DNA of 64,000 nucleotides from Bog-159 sp963756605 (lineage in GTDB: Bacteria > Acidobacteriota > Terriglobia > Bryobacterales > Bryobacteraceae), in assembly GCA_963756605.1 (NCBI GenBank), contig CAVWOT010000019.1:372001-436000 (forward strand), given 5' to 3'. Each line of letters opens with the position of its first letter. Positions within the stretch are counted from its first letter, which is position 1. The notes under the pieces were generated by a model, which saw only the letters and a list, made by a program, of their open reading frames with translations, was not told the DNA's origin and did no database searches. The translations under genes were made by a program, and so were the position numbers. This document shows positions 17,424 through 24,587 of the stretch, one piece after another.

Positions 17424-17439
17424 TAAGTAATGGTACTTA
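17424..17439. promoter_or_regulatory. Palindrome upstream of PAS-LuxR gene
   Basis: TAAGTA-ATGG-TACTTA, a perfect 6-bp inverted repeat with 4-bp spacer, lies 47 bp upstream of the regulator's start. The spacing and symmetry suit a dimeric HTH binding site, possibly autoregulatory. The rest of the 252-bp gap (17235-17486) shows no gene. Confidence 0.35.
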
Positions 17440-17486
17440 CCTGACTTACGTCTTCACACCCCCAGGCATTAAGATCCTATAAGAAT

Positions 17487-18095
17487 ATGCCTCAGTCCAC
17501 CTCCGCCATGCTAGACTACGCCGAATCCACCGACGATCGCTTCCGCCTTTTGATCGACCAGGCGCCGTTCATGTTTTGGTCCGCCAACCGCGACGGACTT
17601 TGCACGTTGTTCAACCGCTCCTGGCTCGAATTTCGCGGCCGGACCATGGCGCAAGAGATCGGCAACGGATGGGTGGAAGGGGTTCACCCCGATGACCGGG
17701 AACGCTGCCTGGCAACCTTTCGCCGCGCGCTCCAAACGCACCAGGCGTTTGACATGGAGTACCGCTTGCTCCGCGCGGATGGGCAATACTGCTGGATACG
17801 CGACGCGGGCGTGGCGCAGTTCGATAAAGACGGCGCATTTCTCGGCTATCTGGGTTCCTGCGTCGAGATCCCGGTGCCCAACCGTACCACGGCCGTGAGC
17901 CCATTAACGTCGCGCGAGGTACAGGTGCTGTCGCTGGTCGCCAATGGCCATTCCACGAAGGAAATTGCCGGCCTGCTCGGTATCAGCTATAAAACTGCCG
18001 ATTCGCACCGCAGCCGCATCATGGAAAAGCTGGGCGTACACGAAACCGCCAGCCTGGTGCGCTATGCCATCCGGCAAGGCATCGTGCGGGCATAG
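17487..18095 (+). CDS. PAS domain-LuxR type HTH regulator
   Basis: 202 aa. One PAS/PAC domain at ~15-130 (FRLLIDQAPFMFWSANRDG ... RDAGVAQFDKDGAFLGYLGSC) is followed by a LuxR/NarL HTH (LTSREVQVLSLVANGHSTKEIAGLLGIS). It lacks a receiver domain, so it probably senses a small ligand, oxygen or light through the PAS domain directly. The ligand cannot be read from the sequence. A palindrome upstream may be its operator. Confidence 0.9.
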   Translation: MPQSTSAMLDYAESTDDRFRLLIDQAPFMFWSANRDGLCTLFNRSWLEFRGRTMAQEIGNGWVEGVHPDDRERCLATFRRALQTHQAFDMEYRLLRADGQYCWIRDAGVAQFDKDGAFLGYLGSCVEIPVPNRTTAVSPLTSREVQVLSLVANGHSTKEIAGLLGISYKTADSHRSRIMEKLGVHETASLVRYAIRQGIVRA

Positions 18096-18115
18096 AGCGG
18101 TGCGCCCGTCGCGCA

Positions 18116-18877
18116 CTACTTGACGATCAGTCCCTGTCCGGTCGGCAGCGACAGAACCTCCGCACCCAGATTCGCGGCAGCCGCGTCGATCGCCGCAGCC
18201 AAAGCGTCGTTCCCAAAATACGCGTAATCGTCGAAAAGTACCATCGCGCCCGGCGCCAAATGGTCCCAGAAGTATTCCAAGGCGGCTCGCTCCGGGTAAG
18301 CGCAATTCATGTCGATGTGCAGGAACGCGACCCGGCCGAGGCGCAGCGCAGTCAGTACACCAGGCACCGCGCCCTGGACGATCTCGACGTTAGGCCACTC
18401 CGCATAGTTCGCGCGTACGCGCTGCATGTCCGTCACATACGCGCCGCTGGCGATGGCTTCCTCCGCCAGGCCGGCCCGCCCGGCACCGATCTCTGCCGCA
18501 GAATACTGCGCAAGTAGCGGTCCGCTGAAGGTGTCGATCAGATAAAAGCGTTTCCCGGTTTTGGCCCAGTCCAAGCGCTGCATGATGGCGGAGCTGACGA
18601 ATCCGGCATTCACTCCGCACTCCACGAAATCGCCGGGCAAGCGTGCCGCGATACCGGCTGCCCACAACGCCACGTGGACCCGCCACTGCATGTGCGGATC
18701 GGCGCCCGCGCTGGCCTTCACGCCGCGCGCGTAGGCCACCCGGAAAGCGGGGTCGTCCTGGAAATGGTGATTATTCGCGGTGAACAGGCTATCGCGCGCA
18801 TAGCAGCCCGGCGCGCGGGTGTTGAACACCACGTATCCCGCCCGAGACAGCCACCTTCGAATGCGATCGCGCACCAC
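18116..18877 (-). CDS. TylF/MycF-like class I SAM methyltransferase
   Basis: 253 aa. DFVECGVNAGFVS is the SAM-binding loop and FLHIDMNCAYPERAALEYFWDHLAPGAMVLFDDY matches the metal-binding Asp region (HIDxD-like, DDY) of the macrocin O-methyltransferase (TylF) family. Such enzymes methylate sugar hydroxyls in antibiotics and exopolysaccharides. No biosynthetic cluster surrounds it, so a cell-surface sugar target is more likely (inference). Confidence 0.82.
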   Translation of the reverse strand: MVRDRIRRWLSRAGYVVFNTRAPGCYARDSLFTANNHHFQDDPAFRVAYARGVKASAGADPHMQWRVHVALWAAGIAARLPGDFVECGVNAGFVSSAIMQRLDWAKTGKRFYLIDTFSGPLLAQYSAAEIGAGRAGLAEEAIASGAYVTDMQRVRANYAEWPNVEIVQGAVPGVLTALRLGRVAFLHIDMNCAYPERAALEYFWDHLAPGAMVLFDDYAYFGNDALAAAIDAAAANLGAEVLSLPTGQGLIVK

Positions 18878-18895
18878 TTATGGAGTCACCCGAAG

Positions 18896-18950
18896 GGCGG
18901 GTCTGGAGACCCGCCGGGCCAAGCGGGCACCCCCTGGAGTCCTGCCCCAC
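18896..18950. repeat. Partial palindromic element
   Basis: Begins with GGCGGGTCT-GG-AGACCCGCC (18896-18915) and ends with CTGGAGTCCTGCCCCAC, which is the right half of the GCAGGACT module plus the terminal TGCCCCAC (18943-18950) of the four-module element. The middle modules are missing or decayed. The stop codon of the downstream minus-strand gene begins 7 bases after it. Confidence 0.7.
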
Positions 18951-18956
18951 AGTTTC

Positions 18957-20453
18957 TTAGGGCGCATAGAGATCCAAATCCTGCGCCGTATCGGTCGATT
19001 CCGAAAGCGTCAGAGAGCGCGCGCCGGCGGCTTCCATCTCGTCCGGTTCCGGCTTCTCATACTCAAACGTCGAAAGAATGCGATATAACCCCGGCGCCAG
19101 ACTGTTGAAACGATATTGGCCGCGCACGTCGGTGCGCATCGCGCGCAGTTCCCCTAACCTCTTGCGATTGTCCTTATCGAACGCCTCCAGGTAAACCGGC
19201 GCGCCGGGTGCCGGATCATGTCCCGCACCGGTCACCAACCCGTGAATGGAAGCGGGATGCGATGACACCTTGATCGACACCACGTCCGCGCCGCGCAAAT
19301 AGACCTCGTTCCAACCATCCGCGCGGCCGGATTCCGATTCCGGCATGCCGTAGACACCGGCGACCTGCACGGCATAATAACCCGCCGGCGGCCCGATAGA
19401 CATCTCCCAACGTCCAGGTCCCAGCGCCGCGCTACCATTCTCCAGCTTCAAGACTTCCGGCCGCCCTCCTCCGTCGAGATCCTTACGGCGCGCCGTGATC
19501 CGGGCGTCGGCGGGGTCCAGGCGATTGCCTTTCTCGTCCTGCATGCGGAACTCGGTTTCGCGAAAGCTGGTGACATGCACCGACAACTCCGTATCGCGAT
19601 CCACCGCTATTTCCTGGTAGGCAGCGAGTTTGCCGTGGCCGTAAGGATCGTCGCCCTCCGCGATCAGTTGGTAGTTTCCCGGCGCGACCTGTTCGAAGTT
19701 GAAAGCACTCGCCGTTTTGGTCTGCACGCGCCCCACATCCGAAATCAGGCTTACCGTAACCGGCGCCGGCGGGCTAACGAAGACCCGGCCGCGTACGCGA
19801 AACAGCTTGCCGGGGAACGGGCGAATATCGACGTCGTCGGCCTGCTGGTCGAGATCCACATCCACGGTGATGGACTGATCTACCGTCATGGTCTCCTTGT
19901 GGAACGTGGGCAGCAGCCCGGAGCCATCCTCCAGCAACTTGGCGGCGGCGCGCACATAGTAAGTGCCGGGTTCCAGACCGTGTATGCGGTAGATGCCGCG
20001 GTCGTCAGTTGTGGCGGCGGCCGCGATGCGCAGCGGCAGCCTGGTCAAATACGCGACCACCTTCTGTTCCGCGATGCCGATTTCGTTTTCGTCCAGGACC
20101 GTGCCCGAGATCGCCGCGTACCGGCGCAGGCGGATATCCAGGTACAGGGAGCCGTCCTGTTCGACAGAGATGGGCTTGCCGGCCGCGTGCCACTGCTTCT
20201 GGCCGTACTGGAAAGGCGCGAAGCCGTCCCGCGAGGCGCGCAGCAGGTACATGCCCGCGTCCACTGTGAAAGTAAATTGTCCCGTGCGGTTGGCGCGCAC
20301 CGACAGCGGCTTCCCGCCGGTGCCCTCTACCGGACGCAGGGCCACCACTGAACGCGCCAGGGGACGGCCGGTAGAATGATCGAGCACGACGCCGCTGATC
20401 ACCGCGGCTTGCACGGCGGAGCAACAGATCGCGGCTACGAGTAACCTGAGCAT
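18957..20453 (-). CDS. Secreted protein with carboxypeptidase-regulatory-like (Cna_B/CarboxypepD_reg) repeats
   Basis: 498 aa with a signal peptide (MLRLLVAAICCSAVQA). At least three prealbumin-like beta domains are visible, each with a GxVxD start and a DxxGxYRxxxLxPGxYxxxA end: ISGVVLDHSTGRPLA (~20), ISGTVLDENEIGIAEQ (~115) with DDRGIYRIHGLEPGTYYVRA, and IHGLVTGAGHDPAPG (~405) with DVRGQYRFNSLAPGLYRIL. No protease catalytic residues. Probably a periplasmic or surface carbohydrate- or protein-binding scaffold; such proteins are abundant in acidobacteria. Confidence 0.82.
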   Translation of the reverse strand: MLRLLVAAICCSAVQAAVISGVVLDHSTGRPLARSVVALRPVEGTGGKPLSVRANRTGQFTFTVDAGMYLLRASRDGFAPFQYGQKQWHAAGKPISVEQDGSLYLDIRLRRYAAISGTVLDENEIGIAEQKVVAYLTRLPLRIAAAATTDDRGIYRIHGLEPGTYYVRAAAKLLEDGSGLLPTFHKETMTVDQSITVDVDLDQQADDVDIRPFPGKLFRVRGRVFVSPPAPVTVSLISDVGRVQTKTASAFNFEQVAPGNYQLIAEGDDPYGHGKLAAYQEIAVDRDTELSVHVTSFRETEFRMQDEKGNRLDPADARITARRKDLDGGGRPEVLKLENGSAALGPGRWEMSIGPPAGYYAVQVAGVYGMPESESGRADGWNEVYLRGADVVSIKVSSHPASIHGLVTGAGHDPAPGAPVYLEAFDKDNRKRLGELRAMRTDVRGQYRFNSLAPGLYRILSTFEYEKPEPDEMEAAGARSLTLSESTDTAQDLDLYAP

Positions 20454-20873
20454 GAGTCAGTCGCGGTTACTCGAATATGACGCATGACCCGTGGTAAACG
20501 TGGAGGGCGGGCTTTAGCCCAATGTCACGTAGTTATCCCAATATTGGGAATGCTGCATAATTTGTGGGGCGGACCTCCAGGTCTGCGCGGGTCCTCCAGG
20601 ACCCGCCTTCGCGCTTGGAATCAATTGTTCCAAACGCGGGCAGGCCGACGTGGACGTCGGCCGCAGGACTGGAGTCCTGCCCCACATTTATGCAGGTGTT
20701 CGGTTGCGCGAAAACTAAGTGGCATTGTGGCTTTAGCCTGGCTTTAGCCGCGCAGGGCTTCAGCCCTGCAACTCCGCGCGTCGTCTATAATGATGGCAGC
20801 GGGGCTAAAGCCCCACGCCGGCTAAAGCCCGCCCTCCACGGCCTGCGAGGATTTGAGTCTTCTTAGCACTCTT
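20454..20873. repeat. Gene-free 420 bp occupied by a nested palindromic mosaic
   Basis: The stretch between two divergent genes holds no gene. An outer element, 20499-20840, is bounded by 21-bp perfect inverted repeats (20499-20519 and 20820-20840; core TGGAGGGCGGGCTTTAGCC). It contains a 14-bp palindrome TCCCAATATTGGGA (20536-20549), the inverted four-module element (20564-20685), GCAGGGCT-TC-AGCCCTGC (20752-20769) and GGGGCT-AA-AGCCCC (20801-20814). Promoters for both flanking genes must lie in or beside it. Confidence 0.85.
20564..20685. repeat. Four-module palindromic element (orientation 2), nested
   Basis: Bounded by GTGGGGC (20564-20570) and GCCCCAC (20679-20685). Modules: GACCT-CC-AGGTC (20572-20583), GCGGGTCCT-CC-AGGACCCGC (20587-20606), GGCCGACGT-GG-ACGTCGGCC (20643-20662), GCAGGACT-GG-AGTCCTGC (20663-20680). 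This is the reverse complement of the order at 14295-14395, with a 36-base insertion (20607-20642) between the second and third modules that itself contains TTGGAA/TTCCAA. Confidence 0.85.
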
Positions 20874-21770
20874 ATGAACGCACGCGCGGACGCGCTCACC
20901 GTCGCAATCAAAGTGGTAGTTTATATCAGCCTGTATTTCGCTGCTGCGTTTGTTTTAGGTTCAATCCTGCTTTGGATCGGCGGACCCGCTGCGTACATCG
21001 TAACCATCACCATATCCGGACTACTGGCCGCCGCATTTTCCAACGTTCTATGCCTGCGGATCTATGTCCAGCGGGGCATCGCGGCCATTGGACTGCACAG
21101 TGACCGGTCTTCTTTATTGAACCTGGGCTACGGTTGCCTCGGCGGCATCGGCGCGGCCACCCTGGTGCTGGCCGGACCGGTGCTTTTTCGCGCGGCACGC
21201 TTGGAAAGCGATCCCGCCGCCCAAGCCAGTCTGCCTTCGTTTTTCTTCGTCACCGCGCTCCTGCTATTCGGATCGGCGGGCGAGGAACTTTTGTTCCGCG
21301 GATTCGGATTTCAGATCCTGCTGCGCGCGCTGGGCGACTGGCCGGCCATCTTGCCGGTGGGCGTTGTTTTCGCTCTACTGCATGCCGGTAATCCCAATTC
21401 CACCGGGCTCGGTTTGGCGAATACCGCGGGATTCGGCATCCTGTTCGGATACGCGTTCGTGCGCAGCCACGACCTCTGGCTGCCCATCGGCTTGCACTTC
21501 GGATGGAATTTTACTCTTCCGCTCTTCGGCGTCAACGTCAGCGGGCTTACAATAAGACTGACGGGGTTCACCATGCGGTGGTCCGCCGGGACGCTTTGGA
21601 GCGGCGGCGACTACGGTCCGGAAGGCAGCATCCTGACGTCGGCCGTATTGTTTCTGCTGTTCGCGTATTTGGGGAAAGCGCCTATACGGCGGCAACCTTC
21701 CGCCTTGCTGGACCCGCCCGCGGGTGATGTGACATGCGACGCTGGACAGCCGTTCTCGCCATCTTCCTGA
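20874..21770 (+). CDS. CPBP family intramembrane metalloprotease
   Basis: 298 aa, mostly hydrophobic with about eight membrane segments. The CPBP/Abi catalytic motifs are in order: EELLFRGFGFQ (EEXXXR), ALLHAGNP (His) and HFGWN (His). The family includes Rce1-like CAAX proteases and bacteriocin-immunity proteins; the substrate is unknown. The ATG at 20874 is chosen; a TTG at 20853 in frame is also possible and has GCGAGG just upstream. Its end overlaps the next gene by 37 bp. Confidence 0.82.
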   Translation: MNARADALTVAIKVVVYISLYFAAAFVLGSILLWIGGPAAYIVTITISGLLAAAFSNVLCLRIYVQRGIAAIGLHSDRSSLLNLGYGCLGGIGAATLVLAGPVLFRAARLESDPAAQASLPSFFFVTALLLFGSAGEELLFRGFGFQILLRALGDWPAILPVGVVFALLHAGNPNSTGLGLANTAGFGILFGYAFVRSHDLWLPIGLHFGWNFTLPLFGVNVSGLTIRLTGFTMRWSAGTLWSGGDYGPEGSILTSAVLFLLFAYLGKAPIRRQPSALLDPPAGDVTCDAGQPFSPSS

Positions 21771-22528
21771 CGCCGCTGGTGCACGCGGCGGACAAACTCA
21801 CCGAGCAGGACCGCATCGAACTGGTGCGCGGCCTACTGGCCGAATACGCCACCGTGAAACAACTCTTGCCCCGGTCGAAGAAGGCTCTGCCGTTCGAATC
21901 CACGGGCACGTTCGACAAGAAAGTATGGCAGGCGGCGTCTCATGAGTATGGCCCGGCTGGGCGCGTGGGCGACACCGTGAAGATCACGCGCGTGTTGATC
22001 GATGCCGATAAGCTGGTGCTGCAGATCAATGGCGGATTCAACGGGGGCCGCAGATGGTTCGACAGCTCGCAGATCTGCGGGGGCATGGGCGGATGCGGTA
22101 CCCCCGTGCAATTGGGCAAAGGGGATTCCAATGCGCCCGGCGGCACTACCATCGAGTTACTCTTCCATAAGCCTCTGGAGCCGATGAAGGCGGCTGAAGT
22201 CAAGAAGATGCTGGCTCCTGTATTGGATTTCGAGAAGCGCAGCGCCACCGAAATCTATGCCGAAGTCCTTCCGCCGGAAGTGCAGACGGCGATTAAAGAT
22301 AAAAAGGTGCTTGAAGGAATGGACCGCGACCAGGTGCTGATGGCCATGGGCCGGCCCAATCACAAATCGCGCGAAACGAAAGATGGCGTCGAACTGGAAG
22401 ATTGGGTCTTCGGACAGCCGCCCGGCAAGATTACGTTTGTAACATTCAATGGCAGTAAGGTGGTCAAAGTCAAAGAACAATACGCGGGACTGGGCACCGA
22501 GGTGGCCGATCCCCAAGTTCCGAGGTAA
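21734..22528 (+). CDS. Secreted protein with C-terminal SmpA/BamE-like module
   Basis: 264 aa with a signal peptide (MRRWTAVLAIFLTPLVHA). The C-terminal ~70 residues (VLEGMDRDQVLMAMGRPNHKSRE ... WVFGQPPGKITFVTFNGSKVVKVK) follow the BamE/SmpA-like pattern of a G-M-x-x-x-Q-V-x-x-x-x-G-x-P helix and a W-x-F/Y beta hairpin. The middle (residues ~60-190) is unassigned and has two cysteines in CGGMGGC. Envelope location is likely; it is translationally linked to the CPBP gene by overlap. Confidence 0.7.
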   Translation: MRRWTAVLAIFLTPLVHAADKLTEQDRIELVRGLLAEYATVKQLLPRSKKALPFESTGTFDKKVWQAASHEYGPAGRVGDTVKITRVLIDADKLVLQINGGFNGGRRWFDSSQICGGMGGCGTPVQLGKGDSNAPGGTTIELLFHKPLEPMKAAEVKKMLAPVLDFEKRSATEIYAEVLPPEVQTAIKDKKVLEGMDRDQVLMAMGRPNHKSRETKDGVELEDWVFGQPPGKITFVTFNGSKVVKVKEQYAGLGTEVADPQVPR

Positions 22529-22535
22529 TACACCC

Positions 22536-22633
22536 GTGGCGCACGCTTTAGCGTGCTGCGGCGAACTTCAGTTCGCCGTGAAGTGCGGAACTGTCGGCTG
22601 AAGCCGACAGCAGCACGCCGAAGCGTGCGCCAC
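22536..22633. repeat. 98-bp palindromic element of a second word set
   Basis: Imperfect 23-bp terminal inverted repeats (22536-22558 and 22611-22633, two mismatches) beginning GTGGCGCACGCTT. Modules: GCACGCT-TT-AGCGTGC (22541-22556), GGCGAACT-TC-AGTTCGCC (22560-22577) and CTGTCGGCT-GA-AGCCGACAG (22591-22610). The words differ from those of the GTGGGGC elements but the T-NN-A centre is the same. It lies between the BamE-like gene and gap. Confidence 0.8.
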
Positions 22634-22733
22634 ATCATGACACATACTGAAAGAAGTGATGTTCGATTGCATCGGATAGTGTCCTCCTGATATCCTTTAA
22701 GGTAATCCCACATTCAAGTCTTTAGGAGAAGAA

Positions 22734-23741
22734 ATGGCTGTAAAGGTTGGCATTAATGGGTTCGGCCGCATTGGCCGCAATGTAGTCCGGGCGGCTCTGC
22801 ACCGGAACGACATCGAATTCGTGGCGGTCAACGATTTAACCGACACCAAAACGCTGGCGCATCTGCTGAAATACGACTCCGTGCTGGGTACGCTGCCCGA
22901 AGAGATCCGCGCCGAAGAGGATGCCGTCCTGGTGGGCGGAAAGCGCATCAAAGTATTCGCCACGAAGGATCCCGCGCTGCTCGATTGGAACTCGGTGGGC
23001 GCCCAGATCGTCATCGAATCCACCGGCAAATTCACGGATGCCAAGGATGCCTGCAAGCACATTCGCGGCACAGTAAGGAAAGTCATCATCTCCGCGCCGG
23101 CGAAGAACGAAGACGTCACGCTGGTGCTGGGAGTGAACGACGGCGCGTACGATCCAGCGAAGCACAATATCATTTCGAATGCCTCCTGCACCACCAATTG
23201 CCTGGGGCCCGTGGTGAAGGTTCTGCATAGAACGGTGGGGATACTGAAAGGATCCATGACCACCATCCACAGCTATACCAACGACCAGAATGTCCTGGAC
23301 TTTCCCCACAAAGATTTGCGGCGCGCGCGCGCGGCGGCACTGAATATGATTCCCACCACCACGGGCGCGGCGAAGGCGATCGGCTTGGTCATGCCTGAGC
23401 TGAAGGGCAAGCTGGATGGTTATTCCATGCGCGTGCCGACCCCGGATGTTTCGGTGGTCGACCTGGTGGCGCTCACCAGCCGGCCTACCACTGCAGAGGA
23501 AGTTAATGCCGCTTTCAAAGCGGCCGCGGACGGCCCGATGAAGGGTATTTTGGCCTACACCGACGATCCCGTGGTATCGACCGACATGCTGCATAACTCA
23601 AACAGCTCGATCGTGGACGGGCAGATGACCAAGGTGCTCGACGGCAATCTGCTGAAAGTGATCTCCTGGTATGACAACGAGTGGGGCTACTCCTGCCGGG
23701 TCGTGGATCTGATCGAATTCCTGACGCAGAAAGGCCTGTAA
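22734..23741 (+). CDS. gap: Type I glyceraldehyde-3-phosphate dehydrogenase
   Basis: 335 aa. NAD-binding INGFGRIGRNVVRA at the N-terminus; catalytic Cys at about residue 152 in SNASCTTNCLGP; the catalytic His and S-loop regions (TIHSYTNDQNVLD, TGAAKAIGLVMPELKGKLDG, YDNEWGYS) are all intact. Glycolytic/gluconeogenic enzyme in the cytoplasm. The ATG follows AGGAGAAG. The stop is 3 bp before the start of the alpha/beta hydrolase gene. Confidence 0.97.
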   Translation: MAVKVGINGFGRIGRNVVRAALHRNDIEFVAVNDLTDTKTLAHLLKYDSVLGTLPEEIRAEEDAVLVGGKRIKVFATKDPALLDWNSVGAQIVIESTGKFTDAKDACKHIRGTVRKVIISAPAKNEDVTLVLGVNDGAYDPAKHNIISNASCTTNCLGPVVKVLHRTVGILKGSMTTIHSYTNDQNVLDFPHKDLRRARAAALNMIPTTTGAAKAIGLVMPELKGKLDGYSMRVPTPDVSVVDLVALTSRPTTAEEVNAAFKAAADGPMKGILAYTDDPVVSTDMLHNSNSSIVDGQMTKVLDGNLLKVISWYDNEWGYSCRVVDLIEFLTQKGL

Positions 23742-23744
23742 TTT

Positions 23745-24587
23745 GTGGAGCAGGACGCCGCCGGCCAGGAGGGAACGATCACCGGCCGCGGCGGCGTACC
23801 TGTCTATTTTCGCAAGTTAGGGCGCGGCTCACGCGCCCTGTTAATTCCCAACGCGGCATGGCTCGCGGGCGACTTCGAATGCCTGGCACGCAACCGCACG
23901 GTCGTCTTTTACGATCCGCGCGGGCGCGGCAATTCCGGTCCCATGCCGGACTCGAGCCAGATCACCCTCGAAGGCGAGACCGAAGATCTTGACCTGGTTT
24001 TGCGCCATTGCGACTTGGAACGCGTGGCTTTGTTTGGTTGGTCTTACCATGCCGCAGTGGCCGCGGACTACGCCAGCCGCCATCCGGAACTTGTCGAGCG
24101 CCTGATTCTCAGTGGACCAATGGCGCCATCGTATTCCGGCGAGGCGGCCAGGGTGCTGCAGTCGCGTCTGGACCCGCAGGCTATCGCGGACCTGATGAAG
24201 TCGCCGCCCGCCGATCCCGCCACCGCTGCCAAAGCCTGGCGCGCCGCCGTAATGCCCGGCTACTTTGCCGATGGCGGCGCGTATGCCCGCGGGTTCCCGC
24301 AACCGCGCGAGTCCGATAACGAACGGATGGCCAATGTAAGCCGGCATTTGCGCGCGCTGACGGCCTCACTCAGCGCGTGGGATTGGCGATCCGCAGCGGC
24401 CCGATATGGCGGACCGGTTCTGATCCTGCACGGGCAGGGCGATTTCGTGCCGCTGGAGGGCTCGCGCGAATGGGAGAGATCGTTTCCCAACGCACGCCTG
24501 CTGGTCATTCCGAACGCCGGACATTTCATATGGCTGGAACAACCCGAGCCGTTCTTCGGAGCGATGGAAGCATTTCTAGGCAGTTAG
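23745..24587 (+). CDS. Alpha/beta hydrolase with a variant nucleophile elbow
   Basis: 280 aa. The strand-3 oxyanion region (LIPNAAWLAGDFECL) and FYDPRGRGNSGP fit the proline-iminopeptidase/haloperoxidase type. The nucleophile Ser is at about residue 100 in GWSYHA, where the usual final Gly of GXSXG is His. The acid is in LHGQGDFVP and the His in PNAGHFIWLEQPE. Substrate unknown. The start is GTG at 23745, coupled to gap; the first codons resemble the GTGGGGCAGGAC end of the palindromic elements, so the N-terminus may have been captured from one. Confidence 0.82.
   Translation: MEQDAAGQEGTITGRGGVPVYFRKLGRGSRALLIPNAAWLAGDFECLARNRTVVFYDPRGRGNSGPMPDSSQITLEGETEDLDLVLRHCDLERVALFGWSYHAAVAADYASRHPELVERLILSGPMAPSYSGEAARVLQSRLDPQAIADLMKSPPADPATAAKAWRAAVMPGYFADGGAYARGFPQPRESDNERMANVSRHLRALTASLSAWDWRSAAARYGGPVLILHGQGDFVPLEGSREWERSFPNARLLVIPNAGHFIWLEQPEPFFGAMEAFLGS

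Noticed and set aside
17471..17490. A -10-like TATAAG (17478-17483) with TTCACA 17-20 bp upstream as promoter of the PAS-LuxR gene.
   Set aside because: The predicted transcription start would fall inside or after the ATG at 17487, so the assignment conflicts with the gene start.
20499..20840. Possible CRISPR or tandem repeat array.
   Set aside because: The words are inverted, not direct, repeats, differ from each other and have no regular spacers.
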